Positions 9,074 through 15,594 of a DNA stretch of 32,450 nt are shown piece after piece; positions within the stretch are counted from its first letter, which is position 1, and each line of letters opens with the position of its first letter. The notes beneath the pieces were generated by a model. It was not told the DNA's origin and did not search any database. It saw nothing but the letters and a program-made list of their open reading frames with translations. The position numbers and the translations under genes are program-made. The DNA comes from an uncultured Clostridia bacterium (GTDB lineage Bacteria > Bacillota > Clostridia > Christensenellales > UBA1242). The stretch is from assembly GCA_944383315.1 (NCBI GenBank), contig CALWPB010000011.1, positions 1 through 32,450 of the forward strand, read 5' to 3'.

Positions 9074-9106
9074 GTATTATGCAATGCATAATACTATGCA
9101 TAATAC
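9074..9106. repeat. Three-copy 10-bp palindromic element, candidate operator
   Basis: GTATTATGCA (9074-9083) and its exact complement TGCATAATAC (9085-9094) are separated by one base. A further direct copy of TGCATAATAC follows at 9097-9106, with a 12-bp repeat period. The element lies about 120 bp upstream of the spoVT-like start codon. Multiple half-sites near one helical turn apart fit binding of a dimeric or tetrameric regulator. Confidence 0.55.
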
Positions 9107-9227
9107 CTATAAAATCAAGTAAAATCATTGTATAAATATAAAATTATAAAAAATACAATTTAAATTATGTATACTTTAAACAATTTGATAAATACTAATA
9201 ACAAAATTTGTAAGGAGTTTGTTTTGT

Positions 9228-9755
9228 ATGGCTGATGACAAAAAGGGAATGTTGAGACACGTTGATGTATTAGGTAGGGTGGTTATTCCAAGAGAAGTTC
9301 GCAAGGCATTACATATAAATTATGGTGATTTGATGGAGTTTTGTGCTTGTTCTAATCAGCAGGTTGTTATTCGCAAATATCATCTTATTCGAGAAATTTC
9401 AGGACTTGCAGATTCTCTTATAAGGGTTGTTCGTCTTGGACGTAATTGTGATATTTTTGTAATTGATATGGAACAGATAGTTTGCAAAAATGGTGAAAAA
9501 AATATTCCACAATCAAAATTAAATAATGAAGTTATTGATATATTACAAAATAGAAATTTAAAAGAAATTACTGAAACAACTAATTTTGCTCTTGCTGATG
9601 GTGTGTCATTAAAGGGCAGTACTTTGATTAGCCCAATTATTTCAGGTGGTGATTTGCTTGGCGGGGTTGTTGTAAATGCTGCTTCGCTTACAGACGACTT
9701 GCGCGATGTGTGTAAAGAATTGACAAACTTTTTCAGTAATTATTTTAATGCTTAA
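9228..9755 (+). CDS. spoVT: SpoVT-like AbrB-family transcriptional regulator with GAF domain
   Basis: A 175-residue regulator. The N-terminal ~50 residues are an AbrB-type swapped-hairpin DNA-binding domain, with the signature LGRVVIPREVRKAL. The C-terminal ~120 residues fit a GAF-like ligand or sensor domain and end in a helix. Length and two-domain order match B. subtilis SpoVT (178 residues), which tunes forespore sigma-G genes during late sporulation. SpoVT-like proteins also occur as general regulators, so orthology is likely but not proven. ATG at 9228 is chosen because AAGGAG at 9212-9217 is 10 nt upstream; the in-frame TTG at 9219 would lie 1 nt from the ribosome site. The gene is alone in its transcript and ends at a strong shared terminator. 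It may regulate itself through the palindromic repeats at 9074-9106. Confidence 0.85.
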   Translation: MADDKKGMLRHVDVLGRVVIPREVRKALHINYGDLMEFCACSNQQVVIRKYHLIREISGLADSLIRVVRLGRNCDIFVIDMEQIVCKNGEKNIPQSKLNNEVIDILQNRNLKEITETTNFALADGVSLKGSTLISPIISGGDLLGGVVVNAASLTDDLRDVCKELTNFFSNYFNA

Positions 9756-9814
9756 TTACATAACAAAAAAGTCTTACAATGTAAAATTAACTTAAAGTTA
9801 GCAGAATAAAAAAG

Positions 9815-9851
9815 AAAAAGGAACTATGCATATAAAGTATAGTTCCTTTTT
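9815..9851. terminator. Bidirectional terminator between spoVT-like and PH-domain genes
   Basis: A 13-bp perfect stem (AAAAAGGAACTAT at 9815-9827 with ATAGTTCCTTTTT at 9839-9851) and an 11-nt loop lie between two convergent genes. A-run and T-run flanks make it usable on both strands. Confidence 0.88.
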
Positions 9852-9864
9852 ATATTGCGTTTTT

Positions 9865-10260
9865 TTAATGCTGCATTTCGCCGTATTGTACATTACGTGA
9901 TTTGCGGTCTTCTTCAATAAGTTCGTTTATAAGATTGCGAACCTTTGAAGGATTTTTAATTCGAATTAAATCCATATGGTCGTCTGATGCGTCTTTACAG
10001 TAAACTTTTAACGTACCTGTACCCCAAAATTTGTTAGTGAATGATTCAAAAATGGTTGTATCATCAATACGGAACACGTTTACTTCTTCCACGTGAGTGG
10101 TAAGTAAACCGATATCAGCGATGAGTTTGACCCATTTCCCAGGTTTTTTAATTATACTGTAACGAGTAAACGAAAGGGGGAGTCCACACCAACGTTTGCG
10201 GTCGTGCCACAATTCCACACAGTCTTCGCCATATTTTTGCGATGCGTAAGATTTTGACAT
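9865..10260 (-). CDS. Bacterial PH-domain protein (bPH2 / YdbS-YdbT-like, DUF304)
   Basis: A 131-residue protein consisting of one bacterial pleckstrin-homology-like domain. The family pattern is clear: WCGLPLSFTRYSI at about residues 24-36, an acidic VEEVNVFRIDD segment, then the FWGTGTLKVYC strand pair and a C-terminal helix (VRNLINELIEEDRK). No membrane helix is present, unlike longer YdbS/YdbT proteins, so this is a soluble form. Function in this family is poorly known; links to membrane stress and protein-protein binding have been proposed. The start is supported by a GAGGT ribosome site just upstream. A separate promoter reads the gene, and it ends at the shared terminator. Confidence 0.8.
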   Translation of the reverse strand: MSKSYASQKYGEDCVELWHDRKRWCGLPLSFTRYSIIKKPGKWVKLIADIGLLTTHVEEVNVFRIDDTTIFESFTNKFWGTGTLKVYCKDASDDHMDLIRIKNPSKVRNLINELIEEDRKSRNVQYGEMQH

Positions 10261-10293
10261 ATCTTTACCTCATTAGTTTTAATTTATAAATAA

Positions 10294-10322
10294 ATTTTAA
10301 CATAAAATAACACAAATGTAAA
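10294..10322 (-). promoter_or_regulatory. Promoter of the PH-domain gene
   Basis: On the minus strand, TTTACA (10322-10317) and TAAAAT (10299-10294) are exactly 17 nt apart, each one base from consensus. The leader is about 27 nt to the ATG at 10260. Confidence 0.6.
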
Positions 10323-10387
10323 GGTATTTTGCAAATATAAATTTATGCAAAAATTATTGTTTACGTTTTATTAAAAAAGGCAATAAT

Positions 10388-11176
10388 TTATTTTTTCTTA
10401 CAAATATAGAGCATATGCGCGCTTAATCCTTGATGGTCGGGGCGTTCGCAGGTGATAAGATGCCATTTTACAAAGGCTTCAAAATCAGCAGGGCTCAATT
10501 TTGCTAACTTATCTTCAATACGTTCAGCAATTCCATCAGCGGCAACACTTAACAATTTGGAAGTGTTGGTTTTATCAAATTGTTTTTCAAAATCTTCTGG
10601 CATATAACCTACAAATACATCGTTTGGTACGGCTGGCAATCGCCCATTTTTGTCCAATCTTTTTAAAATAGCAGACATTTTATTTTGCTCTACACCATTG
10701 TATAACACAATATTTGAGCAGGTAATATATGCAAAAATAAGTATGCCATTAGGTTTACACACGCGTATTGCTTCTCGAATGGCTTGCACTTGGTCTTTTT
10801 TGTCAAAAAGATGATACATAGGCCCTAGACTTAACACAACGTCAAACGAATCGTCCGCAAATGCATCAAGGTCGAGTGCATCGCCTTGTTTTGTAGTAAG
10901 ATTAGGTAAATCTCCCGCTTTTTTAATAAGAACATCTAAATTTTTCTGTACAAGTTCAAAAGCAGTAACGCGATAACCTTCTTTTGCTAGGGGGATAGAG
11001 TATGCACCCGTTGATGCTCCCAGTTCTAAGATTCGTGCTCGTTTTTTCGCGAACTTGTGAATGTAATGCATTGTCGTTATGTATTCAAGTTGCGTTGCTT
11101 TGTTTTTGTTAATGCGAGCATCTTCATCGTAATTTTCGTAAAAATTGGTAATTATATCTGCATATTTATTTTTCAT
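10388..11176 (-). CDS. Class I SAM-dependent methyltransferase
   Basis: A 262-residue cytoplasmic enzyme with a Rossmann-fold methyltransferase core. Motif I is ILELGASTGAYS at residues 49-60 (the SAM-binding glycine loop). The acidic ribose-binding residue is E74, followed by motif II-like QGDALDLD (98-105) and motif IV-like FDVVLSLGPMYHL (111-123). The GPMYHL segment is common in Methyltransf_11/25-type small-molecule methyltransferases. The C-terminal third is a helical substrate lid. Substrate is unknown. The ribosome site AAAAAGGA lies just before the ATG at 11176. It sits 94 nt downstream of the aconitase X small subunit in the same direction with only a weak hairpin between, so partial cotranscription with that operon is possible. 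Confidence 0.87.
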   Translation of the reverse strand: MKNKYADIITNFYENYDEDARINKNKATQLEYITTMHYIHKFAKKRARILELGASTGAYSIPLAKEGYRVTAFELVQKNLDVLIKKAGDLPNLTTKQGDALDLDAFADDSFDVVLSLGPMYHLFDKKDQVQAIREAIRVCKPNGILIFAYITCSNIVLYNGVEQNKMSAILKRLDKNGRLPAVPNDVFVGYMPEDFEKQFDKTNTSKLLSVAADGIAERIEDKLAKLSPADFEAFVKWHLITCERPDHQGLSAHMLYICKKK

Positions 11177-11222
11177 ATATTGTCCTTTTTAATATGGGGT
11201 AGTAGCAAAAAAATGGTGGGTA

Positions 11223-11262
11223 AGTGGTAAAATTAATCACCTATACTGCATTTTATTCCACT
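11223..11262. terminator. Bulged hairpin between aconitase X and methyltransferase genes
   Basis: AGTGGTAAAAT (11223-11233) pairs with ATTTTATTCCACT (11250-11262) with a 2-nt bulge and 16-nt loop. On the minus strand a run of seven T residues follows about 10 nt downstream. This could be an attenuator or inefficient terminator. Confidence 0.35.
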
Positions 11263-11270
11263 ATTTTACA

Positions 11271-11717
11271 TTATCGAGTTATCGTTACTGTTCCATCTTG
11301 TGAGATTGTAATTTGGTCGCCGTTTTGTACAAAATCTAAAAATTCTTTGCCAAGTTTGTCTATCGCAATCATAGGACTGTTCTCCCAAATTTTTGCGAGT
11401 ACTACACCGCTAGCGGCAAGTGAATCTATTTCTTCAGAAAAGAGCATTGCGCTCGGGTTTATTCCCATTGAGCAAATTGTCTGCAACACCATTCCGCCAG
11501 TAGTCGAACCAATCGTTTGCGGCAAGCATAACACTTTACCAGTAATTACTTTGCCATAAAGGTCAGGGTTGTTTTGGTCGCTACCAACAATTTGTTTTGC
11601 GTTCATTAGCGCACTTTTTTGGAAGGTCGCAAGGGTGTTAAGTCCTGCGTGAGAAACAAGTGCTTCACCAGTTAATTCACCGGCATTGATTACACGTCCT
11701 TTAAATGTTTTTTCCAT
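11271..11717 (-). CDS. Aconitase X, small (swivel-domain) subunit, DUF126-type
   Basis: A 148-residue protein matching the aconitase X swivel domain (DUF126). In split aconitase X enzymes this chain pairs with the large Fe-S subunit to form the active dehydratase. Family marks include the N-terminal GRVINAGELTGEALVS strand region, GSTTGGMVLQTICSMGINP in the middle (residues ~70-88), and a beta-barrel end VQNGDQITISQDG. It starts 3 nt after the stop of the large-subunit gene, and its ribosome site AAAGGAG lies inside the 3' end of that gene, so the subunits are translated in tandem. Characterised aconitase X enzymes are cis-3-hydroxy-L-proline dehydratase (bacterial) and phosphomevalonate dehydratase (archaeal). 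The sequence alone does not decide the substrate here. Confidence 0.85.
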   Translation of the reverse strand: MEKTFKGRVINAGELTGEALVSHAGLNTLATFQKSALMNAKQIVGSDQNNPDLYGKVITGKVLCLPQTIGSTTGGMVLQTICSMGINPSAMLFSEEIDSLAASGVVLAKIWENSPMIAIDKLGKEFLDFVQNGDQITISQDGTVTITR

Positions 11718-11720
11718 AGT

Positions 11721-12995
11721 TTATTTCTCCTTTCCTGTGATAATATCAAGAATTTCTTGTTCTGTGTAGAATCTAGCCGCTGTGTAAGTGCGCAACTTGT
11801 TTGAACACGTTATAATCGGTCGCGAGTGGGTGAGTGGATTGTTTAGGTACATAAGCGGACAAATGCTAGTAAGGCTCGCACCCGCCGCTTCAAGTTTTAA
11901 GTACTGAGTCGTTTCTCTAAATTCTTTTGCAATAGCAGGGGACGTACAAAGAATTGTTCTGCAAGTTACTTTTGTCTTGCCATTTTTAATCAATGAATTA
12001 AAAATTTTATCCGTCCATTCATTAAGTTGTTCCATAGAAAGATGCGGACACCCGATAAAACAAAGGCTAGGGCGTGCATCTTTGTTCTTCCATAAAATAG
12101 GGTAGTTTTCATAAGTTCTCTGCAAATAAAGGTCGTCTATAACCAAAGTTTTGGCATCTTTGCGAATAAGTTTTTCGCCTTGTTCAACTGCTTCGGGGGT
12201 TAAGTTTTCCACGTGATAAAGCCCAACAGCACCATTACTTGCACTTGCTGCACCCATATCTTTTAAATAAGAGCAGGTCTTGTCGTCAAGGGTTGTACCT
12301 ATCCATTTGTCCAAACCCTTTATGTATGGCACACCATCACCAACAGCAATACCAATCGCACTACCCAAAATTTGCGCTTCGGGAACCGATGTGGTCTTTA
12401 CTTCAATTACCCAGTTTGCCTTGCGGTTTTCATCAAGAAGGAGTCCAAATTCTGGCACTTTGCCCAAAATACACCCAAAAAGGTCAATCATACCGCTGTT
12501 GCGGTTGCAGCGCGCACCAAGTACGGAGTTTGCATAAACAACAGCGCTACTTTCAGCCCACGACAAAATATCGCCTTTCTTTGGAATATTTCCCATTTCC
12601 TTGTGGTAGCATGCACAACTAAATGCATCTTTATCGCGAAGTCCTACTTTGTTTAACTGTTCTTCATAGTCCTTTTGTTTGCCGTACATAACTTTGCTAA
12701 AAATAATTTTGTCTAACAAATTGCATTTCACGTTTTCATAGTCAATAGGGCGGGGGTCAGCAGTAAACTTCCACTTTGCTTGTATCCCAGCATCAATTAT
12801 TTCTTGCATCGTACGATAAAGGGGCTTTAATAGGGGAATTCCCATACTCGTTACGATATGCCCATCGTGCGTAACATCAACAAAACGTTCAGCGCCGAAA
12901 ATATCGCCGATTTCCACCATCGTACGCATCATTTTAGCCATAACTTCGCCGCGCTTGCCGTCAAAAATATCCTGTTCTTCTTTGGTTAGTTTCAT
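11721..12995 (-). CDS. Aconitase X, large catalytic subunit, DUF521-type
   Basis: A 424-residue catalytic subunit of aconitase X. It is expected to hold an Fe-S cluster and dehydrate a small hydroxy acid together with the small subunit. Recognisable segments are LTKEEQDIFDGKRG at the N-terminus, FVDVTHDGHI, the ESSAVVYANSVLGARCNRN block (about residues 162-180), FIGCPHLSMEQL (about 310-321) and the TCSNKLRTYTAARFY end. Cysteines in ARCNR, IGCPH and TCSNK sit where cluster ligands are expected. ATG at 12995 is preferred because AGGAG at 13008-13004 is 8 nt upstream; the in-frame GTG at 13004 overlaps that site. The upstream oxidoreductase gene ends 104 nt earlier. A TTGACA box (13049-13044) in the gap might be an extra promoter, but no good -10 accompanies it. 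Confidence 0.87.
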   Translation of the reverse strand: MKLTKEEQDIFDGKRGEVMAKMMRTMVEIGDIFGAERFVDVTHDGHIVTSMGIPLLKPLYRTMQEIIDAGIQAKWKFTADPRPIDYENVKCNLLDKIIFSKVMYGKQKDYEEQLNKVGLRDKDAFSCACYHKEMGNIPKKGDILSWAESSAVVYANSVLGARCNRNSGMIDLFGCILGKVPEFGLLLDENRKANWVIEVKTTSVPEAQILGSAIGIAVGDGVPYIKGLDKWIGTTLDDKTCSYLKDMGAASASNGAVGLYHVENLTPEAVEQGEKLIRKDAKTLVIDDLYLQRTYENYPILWKNKDARPSLCFIGCPHLSMEQLNEWTDKIFNSLIKNGKTKVTCRTILCTSPAIAKEFRETTQYLKLEAAGASLTSICPLMYLNNPLTHSRPIITCSNKLRTYTAARFYTEQEILDIITGKEK

Positions 12996-13099
12996 AATAA
13001 ACACTCCTATTATTTATATTTTTATTAAATTGTTGTAATTTGTTGTCAAAATATAATGAAATACTGCTGTTATTGCTTTAAATTTAAACTATTGAAATA

Positions 13100-15355
13100 T
13101 TAAATATCCCTTGCAGTTCTATATGCACTCTTTGTGGCTGCAAATACTTTACCAGGGCGAATAGCATCACCAATGCGTACAATTTGCGGCGCCGCATTGC
13201 TGCTAACCAAATCATAGTAAATTTTGTCAGTAGGACGAGTTCCAATAGCCAAAATTACAAGGTCGGCAGGGAGTAGTTTGTTTTCATAGCGTTCCGAAAT
13301 TTTAGGCGCAAGTGGGTTGTGTATGTTTTCAGGTAAAATTGGCTGCCAAGTATTGTATGGGTTCGGTACAGATGAATGTACATTCTTCTTTATATATACA
13401 GCATCTTTTTCAATGCGTGTAACTGTACTCATATTGTGCGCAACTACACCAGATTTGTCGAGATAGTGGAGAATATGCCCGCGGTTTGCAGTACAACTCG
13501 AAGCCATCAAATTTTCGGTCATTTCGACAATTTGCACGTTTTTATTTAATTCAAGTTTTGCCCAGTATGCAGTCTCACAGCCCGAATCTCCGCCACCAAC
13601 GATTACGATATCTTTAGCTTTCTTTACAAGTTCGGGGTTGAGTAATGCTTCGGTAACTGTAACAACGTTTTTGTTGTCAACACCTTCAATTTTTGGCTTT
13701 TCGATATGACTACCAGTCGCAACAACAATTACATCAAAACGTCCTTTTAGACTTTCAGCAGTTGCTTCTGTCCCTAGGTTAAGGGTAAAACGCGGATTTT
13801 TTTGAAGTTCGCGCACTTCGTTTTGTAAGTACCTCATATAGTTGTGAATCTCGTACTTAATCTTTGGAGCACCACCAGCACGCAAAGTACCGCCGACTTC
13901 GTTTTCACTCTCAAATAGTGTTACATCGTGTCCGCGTGCAATCAGTGTCTTAGCGGCAACTACACCAGCAGGACCAGCCCCAATTACAGCCACTCTTTTT
14001 GAAAGGGGCGCAAGCGGAATGTCTTTTGAGAAAATTTCTTCAAATGCGGTGCGTGGGTTTACAGCACATTGCGGATGTCCACCATCTACAAATTCCTTGA
14101 TACAAGCCTCGTGGCAACCAATACAAGGGCGAATCTTATCACATTCACCAGCATATGCCTTGTTTGGCCACTCAGGGTCGGCAAGTAGCGGACGTGCAAG
14201 CATTACCATATCACACTTGTTGTCGCGCAAAGCCTGTTCAGCAAGGTCAGGGTAGCCAAGTTTCCCAACGGCAACAACAGGTACTTCAACTCCCGCATTT
14301 GATTTAATTTTGTTTACTTTGAAATATTCTTTTACAATCTCTGCAATTTCAAGGAAACAACCACTCGGCATACTTGCTGGCGGGTGCGGTAACCACCAGT
14401 TGTCATAGCAACCAAGGTCAACATCAAATATATCAACACCAGCCTTGACGAGATTTGTCATATAGTCAAGAGTTTGTTGTACTGTGCGTTCGTTTCTAAA
14501 TTTTTTTAGACTCTTAACACTGTCCATTTTCTCTTTATAAGTTGCATTAAGCATAAGAGATAAGTCAATACGGTACATAATTGGGAAGCGGTCGCCACAA
14601 CGAGCGCGAATTTGCTTTACTACATCAATACCGAAACGTTGCCAGTCGCTATATTTCCCCATAGAACGGCGGTTAAATGCAGGATTTGTTAATTGTTCAA
14701 GGAAATAACCTTCGTGTCCGTGAAGGTAAACACCGTCAAGGTTCATAGCCTTAGCATCAGCAGCAGCCTGCCCAAAGTTTTTAACCAACTTATTTAATTT
14801 TCGACTACTTATACGCATACAAGGTATTTGCGGAATGTAGAAATTAGGGTTCCAAGACGCACTTACAGGCAGTTTAAACTGTGTAAGCAAACACTGTGGG
14901 TTACCAACGCGCCCAAGTCCCGCTGTCAGTTGTATAAAAATATTTGCGCCGTGCGAATGTACACCAGCAGCCACTTCGCGCCAACCAGAAAATACCGTAC
15001 GACTGCGGTCTATACGGGGGAAATAACTTAGGTCGCCTAACTCCTTTACTGTCGGATCGATGCCGTAACTTACAGGAATAAGTCCTGTTGTGATGAGACC
15101 TACACCGCCTTTTGCGCGCTCTTCAAAGTAACTAATCATTTTTTGGTTTGGTCTGCCAGTTTCTTCAGCCATATCAATATTGCCCATAGGCCCCATAACA
15201 ATACGGTTTTTAACTTTTAAGTGGTTAATCGTTATTGGGCTAAATAGTTTTGTATATGGATAAAGTTTGTTTGTCATTTCAGGGGCGGCAAAACCTTGCT
15301 CCCACCAGTTGCCGAAATTGTCGTCTAAATCATACAAAATTTTATCATTTACCAT
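13100..15355 (-). CDS. Old Yellow Enzyme-family NAD(P)H:flavin / 2,4-dienoyl-CoA reductase-like oxidoreductase
   Basis: A 751-residue flavoenzyme of the FadH/BaiCD/enoate-reductase type. Residues ~35-390 are the FMN-binding TIM barrel (starts LFSPITINHLKVKNRIVMGP). The Fe-S ligand cluster C-x2-C-x3-C-x11-C in RPCIGCHEACIKEF follows near residue 405. A C-terminal FAD/NAD(P) domain has two Rossmann motifs, VAVIGAGPAG near 458 and IVIVGGGDSG near 585. Electrons would pass from NAD(P)H through FAD and the 4Fe-4S cluster to FMN and reduce an activated C=C bond. It is somewhat longer than typical ~640-670-residue members, and the usual D-x-YGG segment after the HGY motif reads SMGKYSDW. ATG at 15355 is chosen because GGAG at 15365-15362 is 6 nt upstream; the ATG at 15367 overlaps it. 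It heads an operon with aconitase X, so the dehydratase product may be its substrate. Confidence 0.85.
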   Translation of the reverse strand: MVNDKILYDLDDNFGNWWEQGFAAPEMTNKLYPYTKLFSPITINHLKVKNRIVMGPMGNIDMAEETGRPNQKMISYFEERAKGGVGLITTGLIPVSYGIDPTVKELGDLSYFPRIDRSRTVFSGWREVAAGVHSHGANIFIQLTAGLGRVGNPQCLLTQFKLPVSASWNPNFYIPQIPCMRISSRKLNKLVKNFGQAAADAKAMNLDGVYLHGHEGYFLEQLTNPAFNRRSMGKYSDWQRFGIDVVKQIRARCGDRFPIMYRIDLSLMLNATYKEKMDSVKSLKKFRNERTVQQTLDYMTNLVKAGVDIFDVDLGCYDNWWLPHPPASMPSGCFLEIAEIVKEYFKVNKIKSNAGVEVPVVAVGKLGYPDLAEQALRDNKCDMVMLARPLLADPEWPNKAYAGECDKIRPCIGCHEACIKEFVDGGHPQCAVNPRTAFEEIFSKDIPLAPLSKRVAVIGAGPAGVVAAKTLIARGHDVTLFESENEVGGTLRAGGAPKIKYEIHNYMRYLQNEVRELQKNPRFTLNLGTEATAESLKGRFDVIVVATGSHIEKPKIEGVDNKNVVTVTEALLNPELVKKAKDIVIVGGGDSGCETAYWAKLELNKNVQIVEMTENLMASSCTANRGHILHYLDKSGVVAHNMSTVTRIEKDAVYIKKNVHSSVPNPYNTWQPILPENIHNPLAPKISERYENKLLPADLVILAIGTRPTDKIYYDLVSSNAAPQIVRIGDAIRPGKVFAATKSAYRTARDI

Positions 15356-15384
15356 AATTTTCTCCATTTTTATTTTTTAATAAA

Positions 15385-15413
15385 ATTATATCTTTTAATT
15401 TAATTTTAATCAA
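15385..15413 (-). promoter_or_regulatory. Promoter of the oxidoreductase/aconitase X operon
   Basis: On the minus strand, TTGATT (15413-15408) and the perfect -10 TATAAT (15390-15385) are 17 nt apart. The start point would fall near 15378, leaving a short leader before the ATG at 15355. Confidence 0.7.
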
Positions 15414-15425
15414 CTAAAAACGGGG

Positions 15426-15444
15426 GCAAAATGGCAAATTTTGC
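15426..15444. repeat. Inverted repeat between two divergent promoters, candidate operator
   Basis: GCAAAAT (15426-15432) and ATTTTGC (15438-15444) form a perfect 7-bp inverted repeat with a 5-bp centre. It sits just upstream of the minus-strand -35 box and 45 bp before the plus-strand -35 box, so one bound protein could affect both operons. Confidence 0.4.
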
Positions 15445-15489
15445 ATATTTTTAAAACTTTTATATTTTTTGATTTATGCTCTATTTTAT

Positions 15490-15519
15490 TTGACTTTTAT
15501 GTGTCTTTTTTAATACAAT
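15490..15519 (+). promoter_or_regulatory. Promoter of the giant lipoprotein gene
   Basis: TTGACT (15490-15495) and TACAAT (15514-15519) are 18 nt apart, each one base off consensus. The start point would lie near 15526, giving a leader of about 70 nt. Confidence 0.62.
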
Positions 15520-15540
15520 TAAAAATGTAGAATTTTCGTT

Positions 15541-15568
15541 AAATTTGTAAATAAATGCAGACAAATTT
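15541..15568. repeat. Inverted repeat in the leader of the giant gene
   Basis: AAATTTGT (15541-15548) is the exact complement of ACAAATTT (15561-15568), with a 12-nt loop. It lies between the promoter and the GGGA ribosome site at 15584-15587. It could be an mRNA stem or an operator. Confidence 0.35.
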
Positions 15569-15594
15569 GACAAACTAAAAATAGGGAAAATGAT

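Larger units (their letters stand above)
8869..9227. other. AT-rich intergenic region upstream of the spoVT-like gene
   Basis: No convincing open reading frame on either strand. It contains a possible 7-bp hairpin (ATAAGGC 9001-9007 with GCCTTAT 9031-9037), a possible promoter, the triple 10-bp element at 9074-9106, and the ribosome site AAGGAG at 9212-9217. The unusual length for a promoter region suggests regulation or a small unannotated RNA. Confidence 0.55.

Noticed and set aside
9086..9132. Sigma-G type promoter (GCATA ... CATTGTA) for the spoVT-like gene
   Set aside because: The two elements are about 23 nt apart, too far for sigma-G spacing.
10351..10389. AAATTATTG/CAATAATTT stem as terminator of the methyltransferase gene
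   Set aside because: The stem is A/T-only apart from one pair, has a 21-nt loop, overlaps the stop codon and lacks a T-run.
11224..11559. 111-residue plus-strand frame opposite the aconitase X small subunit
   Set aside because: Antisense to a recognised gene. It has no ribosome site and no family resemblance.
12239..12656. Overlapping plus-strand open frames opposite the aconitase X large subunit
   Set aside because: Antisense shadows of a well-recognised enzyme, with no family resemblance.
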